A stretch of DNA of 64,000 nt from Phoebastria nigripes (Eukaryota; Chordata; Aves; Procellariiformes; Diomedeidae), in contig JAYKAV010000289.1 of assembly GCA_035582835.1 (NCBI GenBank), positions 585,520 through 649,519 of the forward strand, given 5' to 3'. Position numbers and translations under genes: made by a program. Under the pieces are notes generated by a model that worked only from the letters and a program-made list of their open reading frames with translations, had not been told where the DNA came from and did not search any database. Of the stretch, positions 11,901 through 24,000 are shown one piece after another (within the stretch, counting starts at the first letter, position 1; each line of letters begins with the position of its first letter).

Positions 11901-14655
11901 TTTGAATATAAAGATCTACAAAGATGTTTACTTTCAATTACCACAGTAAAAAATGGGCAAGTAGCAGTTGCAACAGAAGGTATTTTTTGAGATGGTTAAT
12001 TATGCAGCTGTTAAGTGTATCTAACCCATGGAATTTTTAGCTGAAAATTTCCTTGCCTCCCTAAGCCTACATTTTCCCCATGAGTACGCTGCGATCCCTG
12101 AAGCAGTTCATGGACAACTGCAGTTATGTGCCTTTGTGCCTGCTGAAGCTAGTGCGTATCTCTCGTGGCATGTGCATAGCTCAACGTGTATCAGTTGCAG
12201 CAGCGAGAAGGCAGCTTGCCACTCCATTTGATCCATGGTCAGCTATGGGAGCACAATGCCGGACCACGCTTGGCAATCTCCATCAACGGCATCTGCAGTC
12301 TGCTCCACCCCATTTTTCTGCTGCCTACACACCAGGGACAAATGGAAAAAACAAACTCCCACACTATACTAACATGCAGTGGAGAAAAGGGAGGAATTCG
12401 TACTATTTCCTCCAATACAGGGGAAGCAATTCATTGCCCCCAAAAAGCAATGTATTTATGAATAAAAAAATTACAACCCCATAAATAGATCAAGTAGACA
12501 AAAATAAGGGGGCAAAGATACTAAACTATTTGCATTGAATTACTAAGGCTAGTTATAAATGTAATAGTTGAGAAATAGGAATTTCACATCAAGAGGTACC
12601 ACCCTGTCTCAAGAGATTTAAGGCTTCTCCTACCTTTCTGCCATACCGGAGAAAAACGTGTAAAAAATGCTTAAAAGACAGTCTTTGACATTCAACGTTT
12701 TTGTTATTGTTGCTACCTTTTTTTGGTTATTAAAAAAAAAAAAAAACAACCAACAAATATGTTTGCTAACTTCATCAACTACGGGTCTCATAGAAGCATA
12801 TCATCCAAATCTGATTTTAAAATAAAATTTCTATTTCAATTTGACCAGTACAGATGTTGATTTTGGTTTTTTTTTTTTTTTCAACAGGAATGGAAATAAA
12901 CTACTTCTTGTGAACAATGTAACCTGCTATCTTGGTTGAAGTATTTTCCACAGCTTAACCATTCCATTACTACAGTTACAGAACCTGCACACAATGCAGC
13001 AGAAAGCATCCCATTTTCAATCTTTTGTTCATTATTTTCTCTGCACAATTTCTAAGTAAGGACAAATGAAGATTTCACGGAAGAACTCATTGCTAGTTGC
13101 ATTTAAATGCATAGAAGTCACACAGTGGAATTTAATATTTGTTTTGAACAAATCTGAATCCCTGACCAAGGCCTTTCAGTGAATACAGTCATCGGAATCT
13201 TCTGGCACTTTGCTGAAAACAAAATGCCAAAAGAAAATGGATTATTTTTTTTCCAGAAAGATACAGAACCATTTCAGGCTGAGTTGGGTTCCCCCCCCCC
13301 AATGTGTTCATTCGCCAACTCCAGACAACTGCTCTCCAGAACCTATTTAAATATGTATGAAAGACTGCTCAATAGTCACGTACATTTTAGACTGGAACAC
13401 GTAGCTGTTTTATGATAAAATAGCTACTAAAAATCCTAAACAGTCAACATGGACCTGCTGAAAAAACGTAGAGTGGTAACTGCTTATGCTTTTCCTTAAA
13501 TATAAGGGCAAATGATTGCCCTATTGGTACATATTTATGAACTAGCAATGTAGATTTATATCACTGTAACCAGATAAGGTGTATGCGGGCAACAAATTGA
13601 GAAACAATTGACTGTCATTACTTTGATTTATGTTAAATTTAAAAAAAAAGTTAATTAATAAAAAATCCTGATTCTTTTATGAAGGTAACCGTAGTGCTTG
13701 CCCTATATACCAAAATGACACATATACGAAAGGAACACAGGTTGGGAGGATTTCTTTTAGATGTCTTCCTGCTTGGCCGGACAACTCTGTTGTGCAAGCT
13801 ATTTACGTGTTCGTCATTTCACACAGCTGTCTAGCTCCTTGAGGAAAGGGTTCTCCAGCCATGACCGAAACACCCAGCCCCTCGATCGCCCTCTTTTCTT
13901 CTCTCCCCTCACACTCTTTGCTGCATCTCCTGACCTTGGACAGGGCTGGGCTGGTGAGAGCTGAGGGAAGCCATTGCTGTGCAATGAATCTCCTCCGCCG
14001 GGTTACCGCAGAGCGTCAGGTTCTCCGCCTGCCTCCCGGGATTTCTCCTCAGGCGGGGAGGCAGGGTTTTACCGCAAACCTTACCGGACAGGGGCGAAGG
14101 GAAGGGCGGGCAAGGCGGGGGCCCCTCGCTCTGCCCGCAGAGACGGAGATCCGCTGTCACTGTTATTTACTCGCCTGCTTATCCCCTCCCCAGGGCGCTG
14201 AATGAAATTCCTGCCGCGGGTCGAGGCTGCCCAGGGCGGATCCCGNCGCTCCTTGCCCGCCTGCCCTTTATCCGCGCCGCGCCCGGGGCTGCTCCCCCGC
14301 CCTTCCCTTCCCCGAGGGCCGCGGAGAGACCCCGGGCGCCGCCGTGGCCCGGCTCTGCGGCCGCGGCTGCCCGCGATAAAAAAAACCCACGGCAAGCAGC
14401 CGCTGCCGCCGGGGAGGGCGAGAGCGAGCGGTAGCCGAGGCGCCGCGGGGAGCCCCCGGAGGCAGGGCCGGCCTCAGCGCGGCGCCGGCCTCAGCCTCCC
14501 CCGCGGCTGAGGGGAGCGCGCACCCGTACACCTGTCTCCGCATCGGCGGAAGGCGGAGCGGGTGTGGAGGGGCCTCTATCTACCCGAGCGGGGTCGGATG
14601 AAGGCGGGCGCGGCCCCCGCAGCGAGCGCAGAGCCCCCCCCGCCCGCCGCCTCAC

Positions 14656-14706
14656 CGGGTCGGTGCGCTGCGCTCCCGCGCCGCCTCCGCGCCCTCCGCC
14701 ACGGAC
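14656..14706 (-). other. SPTAN1: Probable non-coding exon 1 of SPTAN1 (start site inferred)
   Basis: The minus strand carries a consensus donor, ACCCG/GTGAGG, with the exon ending at 14656. The 5' end is placed about 31 bases downstream of the first T of the TATA box at 14730-14737. This fits the need for an upstream exon, because the coding exon at 5934 has only three bases before its ATG and a clear 3' splice site. The exact transcription start is inference. Confidence 0.55.
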
Positions 14707-14729
14707 GCCGCGCGCAGCCCGCGCCCGCC

Positions 14730-14737
14730 TTTTTATA
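14730..14737 (-). promoter_or_regulatory. SPTAN1: TATA box (TATAAAAA) of SPTAN1 promoter
   Basis: The minus strand reads TTATAAAAAGG inside the CpG island. It lies 14 bases downstream of a perfect CRE and upstream of a GT donor, the expected arrangement for a focused promoter firing toward SPTAN1. Confidence 0.6.
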
Positions 14738-14751
14738 AGGCGGCCCGGAGA

Positions 14752-14759
14752 TGACGTCA
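14752..14759. promoter_or_regulatory. SPTAN1: Full palindromic cAMP-response element (TGACGTCA)
   Basis: The perfect 8-base CREB/ATF site lies 14 bases upstream of the TATA box on the minus strand. This is the position in which CREs are usually active. Confidence 0.65.
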
Positions 14760-14910
14760 GTGCCGCAGAACGGTCTCCCGGCCGGCGGAAAGGGCCGAAG
14801 AGCTTCGGAAAGAATCGGGGGGGAGGGAGGGAAGGGCCCCACCTACCCGAGCTCAGCAGGCGAACTGCGGGAGCGGCGCATGCGGGGAGGGCCGGAGCGA
14901 GCCGAGCGGT

Positions 14911-14940
14911 TCCGGAAAGAACCGAGCGAGTCCGGAAAGA
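14911..14940. promoter_or_regulatory. Tandem ETS-type sites (20-base repeat)
   Basis: TCCGGAAAGA occurs at 14911-14920 and again at 14931-14940, each followed by a related CCGAG-containing spacer, giving a 20-base period. The GGAA cores match ETS-family sites common in CpG-island promoters. They lie about 200 bases upstream of the inferred SPTAN1 start. Confidence 0.5.
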
Positions 14941-15412
14941 GCCGAGAGGCGGGGCAGGGTGCCGGCGGTGCGGGCGCAGGGCGTTTGTCCCCCTCAGCGG
15001 TGGCGGGGCGTGGGGCTTTGGCCGTTGCCTCACCGCCCTACAGTGACCAGCCTCGGACACGAAAAACATACAAGCTTACATTGGGAATCAGCTAAAATGT
15101 CCGTGCTGCGGCTGCAGAGGCCAGAGGATGGGTGACAGGTTTTACAATTTAAATCAACAGGCCAGACTCAAAGCAGCAACCTCATTAGTTTTACATTATT
15201 AAAAATACGCACGGGTAAGGCCATCTTTTTGAAGTAGCGTGCAATGTCACAATCACAAAGAAGGCTGGCAAGGACAGAGCATCAAAAGGCTGCAAACGCT
15301 TGTCAGGAGAAACCTATTTTTGAAAAGCCAATGCATAAAATTCAAAAGAAAATGAGACTTCAGTATAGATGTTTAAAATAGACATGGAAAAAAAATTCTA
15401 CTCTAACCTAGC

Positions 15413-15415
<3 letters not shown>

Positions 15416-15501
<86 letters not shown>
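15416..15501. repeat. 86-base uninterrupted A homopolymer
   Basis: A pure A run of 86 bases. The flanks (CTAGCTCT before, TTAAGAGG after) show no obvious target-site duplication, and the bases upstream resemble no retrogene I know. It may be a length-polymorphic tract or partly an assembly artefact. Confidence 0.9.
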
Positions 15502-15503
<2 letters not shown>

Positions 15504-17181
15504 AAGAGGCCTGGTAAGACAGCAAGAACTTTATGGGATCAAAGTAGTGAGTGGGTTTGAATGATTTTTGAGTTAATAACACTCTCTTCTATAAAAAAGT
15601 ACTTAAATGGAAAAAGCACGCTTGCAGTGACATTGCATCGCAACCCGTGGGACTGCCTGGAACTATTGTCTCCAGGGAAGAGTATGACTCACGGCCATTT
15701 TAATGCATCTCGTCCTGAATGCACAGTGTTTTCACATCTGAGATGCTCTCTTTTGTCATATTTGATATGAATATGCACATGAAAATACCATGAATACATG
15801 CATAAAGACCTTATTTGCACTGCATCTTCGTAACACCAGATGGCTAACATTCAAAACTGCTAAAATGACAAAAAAGAGAATTGCATAATACAAGCCAACC
15901 ATCAGTTCAAGCAGTAGATGCAACCTTAAGCTGCATCTAAAAATCAGTATTGATTTATTATGATTCTTTTGAAGTGCACTCATTATTCAATTAGAAATTC
16001 TTATTAATGTTTTTGAAATAGCATATAAATATCTGGAAGTTCTTACTGAGGCAGAAAAGGATATCATGTTTGTTACTCAAAAAAAAAATAGACTTACATT
16101 CCCCCCTCCCCCCCCCCGCCAAATGTTAGAAAACCCTAGTACCTGTCAGCAAAAAAGAAGAAAGCTATTGTATCTTGTACATACCATCAAATCACTCGTC
16201 GTGTTTTGGCACAGGCAGACAATTGTTTCTAACAGACAGTACCAATTACTATCTTGGCAAAGTGAGTTTCCAACATAATTGTAGATATGCAAGATGTAAT
16301 TAAAACATCTCCACTCAGTATAAGAAAACCCCGAACATTTTCAAGTATACTAATGAAAGTTGTATATTACTTCAGTGTTATCTGGTAAAAGGATACAGGA
16401 AGGAGATTTCCAGCATCCCAGAACAATCACCAGTCTAAAGAATTCCAGAGTCAGTTTACAAAATATATACACCAAATACAAATTTAATTTATTTACCAGT
16501 CAATTTTAAAGTCAAGGTTAAAGGTTTTAAAGGCCTGAATTCTAAAGTGCATGTTATAACCTTTCCTCAGAAATCTCAACAGCTATATAAAAATCAAATT
16601 CAGATTCTCATACGGCCTCAACTCCACTGTCTACAGCTTCAAATTACGATGCCTCTAGGAATAGCAAAAAACGATCTGGTAAAAATAACAATTTTAACTT
16701 GCAACAGTATATTGCAAAAATAACGCACTACTACGGAACTCGGAAGCAAATTTTCTTGTGTTAGAGGCCACCAAAATAGTTCAAGGACAGTGCACCATAA
16801 ATCAGACAAATCTCCCATCGCTCTGATCTCCCATACTATCTATCTCCTGTATTCACCAAGGAGCTGTAGATTTTCTTGACCATCCCTCTTCTATAGAAAG
16901 AACAAACTGCATCAGCTTCAGATTAAAAAGAAAAAAAATCAAACTTTAATATTAATTTAAACAGATTTCTAGAATGAACTATTCTCAGAATAATCCACCA
17001 TTGGTACAAAAGTATTACAGTACTTGATACATAAAATACCGTAACATTGATAAAGAAGAAATACATTTACATAAAAAGAGCCCTTATGAAATGCACCTTA
17101 GGTAACCCAAAGATACCATTTCCCCCTCAAATGATGGCAGAACATCAGCAGAAGTGCTAGAACGAATGCACCATTTTGCCA

Positions 17182-17262
17182 CCTTTTTTTTCTTTTTTCC
17201 TTTTTTTTTTTCCTTTTTTTTTTTTTNNNNNNNNNNNNTTTTTTTTCTTCTTTTTTTTTTTT
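17182..17262. repeat. Polypyrimidine/T tract interrupted by a 12-N assembly gap
   Basis: Long T runs with a few C bases flank Ns at 17227-17238. The gap size is probably nominal because the homopolymer could not be bridged. Confidence 0.85.
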
Positions 17263-17713
17263 CTGTTTTTAAATACGAAAATGGATTATTAGCTTCCATC
17301 CATCTGATGGATAACGGACACAGAAATTCTGTAGTTTCAGGAACTCTGCTCCTCCCTCATTAAGTTACTATTATCCATGCAAACCTTTATAAAACAGTGA
17401 GTCTACCTCTCTTAAATCGAGAGTACTGCCTCTTGGAGTGAAGTTACATTCACCAGAGCCAAGTGTCAACACTGCTAGGCCAAATGCCTTTACCAATCTC
17501 ACTGTAGTTTTAAGATGTTGTTGAGACAAACAGGATGCAAGTATGTCAGCATAATTAAAACTGAATTATAAAAGACAGACGTAATAAATACAAAAATAAA
17601 GTTTTAGCAGTAAGTTTCTGAGATTGATTACTCTGTTAAGACTTCATAAAGCTGTGAGGTATTTTCACTTCCATGAAGAGAACAGCACTGTCCAAATTTT
17701 CAATGCAAAAGTC

Positions 17714-17719
17714 TTTAAT
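17714..17719 (-). terminator. GLE1: Possible GLE1 poly(A) signal (ATTAAA)
   Basis: ATTAAA on the minus strand lies about 330 bases after the GLE1 stop. I found no AATAAA closer to the stop. The assignment rests on position only. Confidence 0.3.
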
Positions 17720-18047
17720 CTCTGAAGCCCAGAGGTCATCAGGATGCTATATTTAAAACGTCTTCTGCATGTTTAAACATACGAAGGAAAAGCCTTCAAT
17801 TTTCTATAATCTACTATACAAAAACTTACGAAAATCCAAAGCAAAGAATAACTTCCAATTATTTGCAACAAATTAAACACGTTTGTTCTGCCCAACATAA
17901 ATCTCGATGAATTAAACATTAACAGGTTGATGGAATATTTTCTCCTCGTTCCTCTATATACAAAATATATTTGTTTTGCCTTTACATGTAAACGGGAAAC
18001 CAGGTCTGAAAGCACTGACATCCGGGAAGAAAGAAATATAAACTGAT

Positions 18048-21000
18048 TTATGATCTCCAGAAAGAAGACTGCAGAGCGCCTTTTGGTAATGGAATTTCCT
18101 TCTGCTGTAGACATTCCTAGTGGAGAGGGAAAGACAAAGAACAAAGGAAAAAGAAATGTGTATCTTAATTTGCCATCTCTTCTCAGGAATTTTGAGGGCT
18201 CTTACTGCACACGTTCAAAGCATTGCTAATAAAATGTACCAAAATTAATTTTGAAATGAAAGTACAAACTCTGAAGCGATCATATTTTAATATCATAATC
18301 TAAGTCAACATTCACAAATCAATTTAAATAATCAAGTATCTTACAGTTTTACAAGCTTGCTTTAAAAAAAAAAAAAAAAGATGCAGAATACAATGCTAAA
18401 CAAATGCTACAGAAAGCAGTTCAAAGTATCTACTTCCTCATGTGTCTAATCAGGACAACAGATAAAAATAAGCAAACCACTAATAAAAAATAGCTGTTAC
18501 AGAAATGACTCAGCAGAATCTTCCTCAACCTGTACATCTCCTCTCACTGCAACTAGTCTCACTGAACTTCATTTATAATCAAAATACATTTTCACTGAGA
18601 AAAATTAGATGTGAGGTAAGAGAGCAGCGAGATGTTTGACACCATAACTATCATTAAGGTAATTCAGTAACTGGAAAGTTACAAAAGACGGATTACATCA
18701 TTGTGACGGGTGTGGACTATCAGGTATGCTGCAAGCAGCACCAGCCTCATTATCAAAGTGATGCATATATTGAATGAAGGGAAAAAACACCAAAACCAAA
18801 ACACTTGGAATCGGAAGAAAAACACTTTACCTCCAAGAATTGCTGGAAACGCATTAAAGAGCCCATCTGTCCAGAGCTGGTAATTGCTACAATTCTGCAG
18901 AAATAACAGCATGTTTCAAAATCTGCTTAGAAAGTTGGGTTTGATTTACAAGTCGGGGTGGGGGTAAANGGCAGAGATTGGAAAAGACAGACAAGTCATT
19001 TAAGAGCAAACACTCACAAAGTAAAAAACAAGGATTATTTCACATTCCTAACCACAGGTATCATACCTTGGGAAATAGTCTTCTCGGATAAGCAACATCA
19101 TTTTCCAGAACTGAACCTGATACTGTTTCATGAGAGCGTTGCCACACACCTATGGTACAGAAATCCACAAAGACCAGGTTCCAGAACTGGGTTTCAGACT
19201 AGCATGACAACTTCAATGAACCTGTTCAATATCAACCACTTAATATTTTATCCAGACATTTAACGAAACATAGCTACACCTACAATACAACAAGCAAATC
19301 CTCGAAATGCCGTTACTGCTACCACAATCACCTTTTTTCCTTGTTGGCTGTGTGGTGGCCGCTGATACCAATCTTACGTTATTCTTCCCCTCACTCCAGC
19401 CTCCCTCCAAAAAGAACAGCCTTCCTAATACCATTTGCTAAGGGCATACTCTGGTCGTTTCCCCNCCTTGACTACTGCAGTGCAGATTCATCAGCTTTCT
19501 TCAGACAGACAGTTTACAGGACAATCCTCAGACTTCACCACTACGAACAGAATCCCCATGGTGTATTTCACTTCGTACTTTACTTTCTCATTTCGACTTT
19601 CACAGTTCTTTAGAAGGCATTTGATAAGCATAGAAGCTGCTTGTGTTCAACAGTGTTTGTCTCCCCTGACTTTAGCCTTTAACTCTGGCTCTTATTTAGC
19701 ACAACCCTGTATCTTAGGATGTAAGATTAATATACATCAGGCTCTGTCCTTTTCAACCTGAAAACCCCATCCTGTGTTATGAAGTAATTCAGCTGGAAAG
19801 GCCACAGGACCTCATTGCATTGTACAAACTGATGCCAAGTGCTTAGCAGACCTTAATTCTCCTAAGAACATGCAACTATTCTTAAAATACCAGGAACCTT
19901 AAACAGAACCAAATACAACAACAGAAGTTGCATCTATAAAAACTTCTGGTTTTAAATCATTCTGCTCCAAAGCTANGTTTGCAAGAATGTGGAAATATTC
20001 ACATTCCTTTCTGAAGGAATAAGGACAAGTTAAAAAAAACCTGCTGTTAAAAATCACAATGAACCTCATCTCAGCAATCCCTTCAGAAACTAAAATGTCA
20101 CCAATTTAGATGTCTTTAATCATTAGTAATCCACATCACTTACCTCCAGAAAATCAAAAAGAAGTGTAGCTGTCACATCTGCCAGAGGCTCCATATTCAA
20201 CATCTGAGCAAGCCAGCGCCATCCATAGTTCAGCCCATGAGGATGTGTCTGTAAAGCAACAAAAAAGCTACCCACCNCTTGTTTTACGACTTGCAAAATG
20301 CTATTATCAAAACAGGCAGTTTTCTGATTCACTTTCTTCTTTATAAAGTTATTTTACAATACCCTAACATAACACTTGATCATTATGAAAACATAAAGAA
20401 AGGAAGTAGAGGTCTACGCTACAAACTACTTTGCATTGCTTTGTTGATTATGGTTATGACCAGCTCCCTTCAAATATATTATGAGCTGGTTTAAGTTCAG
20501 CACACCTTAACTACAAATCAAGTTCACAATACATTTAATAGACTCTTGGGAGAGTAACAAGGTTCAAATTATAATGCCATGCACGCATACCCCTTGTTTG
20601 TTTCCATAAGGCCACCGGAGTTGAATGATAGCAGCATAAAGACGAATCATTCCTGACATGCGTTTAAGAAAATGATCTTGCTGTTCCATCTTAGAATCCT
20701 TAACTTGATATCCAAGCATCCTAAGTATGAGAAGANGTTCCAGTATTAGTACAGCAAAACACATTCACTTGAGTCCCTGCAGTTCTCAGCTTACTTTAAG
20801 TCAACTGTACTGAGAATAGGGATACGCCAAAACCATACAAGAATTATTGCAAAGGCTGATCATTATCCTCTGGATCATATATTCCACTATTTTATACCCT
20901 GCAGAATATTTAGGTTCTGTACTGGATATTTCAGCTTGAATCAAGCTATGGCTATCAACTGTTCTTTGAGAAGGANGAGGAAGAAGAAGTGAAAGAGCAC

Positions 21001-24000
21001 TTCCAAAGCTGAAGGACACAGCATCCTCCAGGGAAACGGGGTCAGGGGAGCTGCATGCTTGCGAGTGAATCTCCAGAGTCTATGATAGCACATCACAGCG
21101 CCTACGTAACCAGAGATGGGGAAAAGTGGAGTTCACTCAGAAGAATACAGTCTTCACCCTTGCAGGGTTCATGCTGAAAAAGACCGGTAATAAATTTACC
21201 TCTGATACTCTTCCATAGAAGTCCCCTCTTTCAATGCAGGGTAAAATGGCACAGAATAGGGGCACTTTTTGTGCAGATGAGCTAAAAAGAGGTCTCCAAC
21301 TCGAGGGTGTATTTCCCAGATTCCTGAGGCCACCACAGCAATTGGGAAAGCTGCATCATGGTGAGAAGCTACTTCTTCTTCTCCTTGATTCTGGAGGGGG
21401 GGGAAGGAAAGTCAGTCCCCACCCCTTCAAGCCGCTTCTCAGACAAAAAAATCCTTTTTTTTGTGTAATTAGCCTCTACTAAAGGATCCTAATGTTTCCA
21501 TGGCTATGTAGCCAATAGCTCATAAAGCCCTACGTCCTCGGCTCCCACAGAGGATGACAATAAACTTTGGCTCAGGACATAAAAAAGGGGTTAGCAAATA
21601 CAGGCACAAAGTGCAAGGTTGCACAGGTATTTTCACTCCAAACGATCATTTTCAAATGTTTACAGATCAGTCACAGTTTTACTCCATGGGCTAATTTTTG
21701 CATATATTTGTCACTGCAGGGGCAAAAGAAAGTTTCAAACAGCCCAAATGTAGCAAATAAAGACTAGAAAAAAATACGGCCAACTTCAAAAAGCAACTTA
21801 AACAATGACACTTCATTTCGTGGGAGGTGCTAACTACACAGCAGGGACAGACGTTTGCCTCTTGGCCCTTAGCTTTTCTTTTTTTGCCCCCAATTCTGCC
21901 AAGATGTAAGGTTTTGAGCATATATAGAGTTTTGCGATGGATCATAAATTAACTATCAACCTGTTTTCCACTAACACTGTACCTAACTAGTTCAGAATAT
22001 GTAACANGTAAGCCTGGAATTTAAAATAGTTCTTCCTCCTAGAAGAGATAAAATAAGGGAGTGGAGGGAAAGAGAAACTAAGTTCTTTCACTTTTTTTTA
22101 ATCCAAAAACCACTTTCTCTAATCAATATGAACATTAATACATGCAAGCTAAACACCTAGTAATTTCGTTCTTAGTAGTCGAAGACAGAGGACAGGGTCC
22201 AAAAGAACTTCTTAAAGCACCTTTGCCACCTCAATGAAGAGAGCATTTCCTCACCACAAATTTCTCCGCAAGTTTGTAATAAACAAAATCCAGACCCTGT
22301 GGATGCTGAGTCACTGACACAGTTCGCCCTCCACTCTGAACAGACTTTCCCGAGAGCAGGTTGTTGATCTTGTCAAATATCTCTCTCAGCTGAGAGCCTG
22401 CAAATATATAAGGAATGTATGGAGACATAAAATGAGGAAACAGCAGACAAGCCTTAACCAGACCACATCAACTTCACAAAAACTACACCTCCATCCTGAA
22501 GGGCAAGGCATCTCAAACTGAATGCTTACTACATCTGATTAAAGAAACTGAATCATGATGAAGCAAGATGCCTCTGAGGAAAGCAACAGACCTTCAAAAC
22601 ATAAGCAAACGCTGCGCTGCAAAGACTCGGACTGTATGCATACCAGCTTTCTGCTGTAGGGATAATTACAGAAACATTGGATAAGTTGTGTCCTACTAAA
22701 ATCTTTACAGCAAAAGGCATTTCAGTTGGATTGGGTTCTTGGCATTTTCCTGACCTGCTATTCTAGAGATCTGGCTCACAGGGATCGTAGCTGCTTTCTG
22801 CAAGTCTGTTTTTATCTTCTTAACCTGCAGAACAAACAAACAAACAAACAACTTTAAAAACCTTTACAGACAAGTAAACTAGTATGATAGTTTGGATGAG
22901 CAGACTGTTAACAGAGGCTGCTAAGTTAGAATTTTTAAAATTTTTTTTATTTAAATGAAAGCTGTCCTATTTCCCCTAGAAATTAAGCTAATCACTCTTC
23001 AGCAGTGTTAATCATTTGTTCATACCTCGTTGTTGTCTTTGCAGTTGCTGATTCCACTGAAAGAAGCAACGCACTGCTCAGCAGCATCTTGAAGCTGCTG
23101 GTACCACTGCATGATACTTTCTTCTGCCTTAACTTGAAGTCCTGATATTAAAAAAAAAAATAGCAGAAGACTAAGAAAGACCCAAAACTCTAGAAAACCT
23201 TAAGAAAACCTTTAAAAAAAAAACCACAAGGAACTAACAGCTGCACGAGTGCTTTTTTCCCAGAATTTAGCTTAGAAAGTTACGTTCATAAATGAACTAC
23301 AAGTTTGCAAGCTATACAGGAGTCCTCCTTCTTCAGCTTAGTAGCTTGTATATGCAGGATATCTGGACTTAACTTACTCTCAAGAAGGAAGCCATTTCAG
23401 TGGTCTGTCCTTGTATGTTTTGTCACATCATGCATGACCCATCTACGCTCACAAGAAGGCACAATGTTATTCTCTAATATTCCAATATATGACATGCTGT
23501 CTAGGAAAAGCAGGTTTTGCTCCAGTTAATACAGTCAATTTATGCTGCATCAGTTTCATTTCAAAAGTTTGCCACCAGCAGTCCTATACCCATTTTGCTA
23601 GTTGCACTAAAAGTAAAGGCTATGAGAAGGTATGTCGTCACAACAGTAAGATTCCAAAGTAGCATTTAGCCTAACAGTAGAAGAGTGTGTAAGGAGGGAA
23701 GGGGGGGGGGAAGGCAAAAAAAAAAAAGCCTAACCAACCTTTCTTCTGCTGCTTTCCACCTGACTGCTGTGCAGGGGCAGGAGTCTGAGCCTTCATCTGC
23801 TCTTTTTTCAGTAACTCTTTCTGCTTCTGTCTCTCTTCCTCTTCAGCTCTCCTCCTTTTTTCTTCCACAGCTGCAGTGATTTCTTGCTGCATGCTGGATA
23901 TCAACCCTCGCATCTCCTGCAGTGCTCGTTCAGTATTGGCCACATCAACTGGAGTAGGGAAACCTCTCTGTCAAGAAGCAGAGGAGGTAATACAGCATCA

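Larger units (their letters stand above)
5938..14655 (-). other. SPTAN1: SPTAN1 intron 1 (5' UTR intron)
   Basis: This intron of about 8.7 kb separates the inferred non-coding exon 1 from the exon with the start codon. It contains a TA/CA microsatellite near 6410-6474, an AT-rich patch at 7990-8090, an AAAC microsatellite at 8978-8998, a T tract near 11546-11574 and a GC-rich patch at 8580-8810. I see no coding exon. Overlapping open frames at 12028-12484 and 9525-9931 have no recognisable protein content. Confidence 0.6.
13990..15060. promoter_or_regulatory. SPTAN1: CpG island covering the SPTAN1 promoter
   Basis: Roughly 1 kb is very rich in G, C and CpG and lies between the AT-rich first intron of SPTAN1 and the AT-rich spacer to GLE1. 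It includes a minus-strand TATA box, a cAMP-response element, tandem ETS-type sites and a possible non-coding first exon. All long open frames inside it are composition artefacts. Confidence 0.8.
15061..18047. other. Spacer between SPTAN1 promoter and GLE1 stop codon, including GLE1 3' UTR
   Basis: AT-rich sequence without recognisable exons. The right part must hold the GLE1 3' UTR. It contains an 86-base A tract (15416-15501) and a T-rich tract with a 12-base N gap (17182-17262). I see no other gene here. Confidence 0.6.

Noticed and set aside
12028..12484. Three overlapping plus-strand frames of 67-134 residues in SPTAN1 intron 1
   Set aside because: The translations are unrecognisable and overlap each other in different frames. 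There are no conserved motifs and no sign of codon constraint.
14491..15069. Long open frames on both strands (up to 192 residues) near 14.0-15.1 kb
   Set aside because: GC-rich promoter composition suppresses stop codons. Several frames are open at once and none resembles a protein family.
15369..15560. Poly-lysine open frame
   Set aside because: It is a translation of the 86-base A tract.
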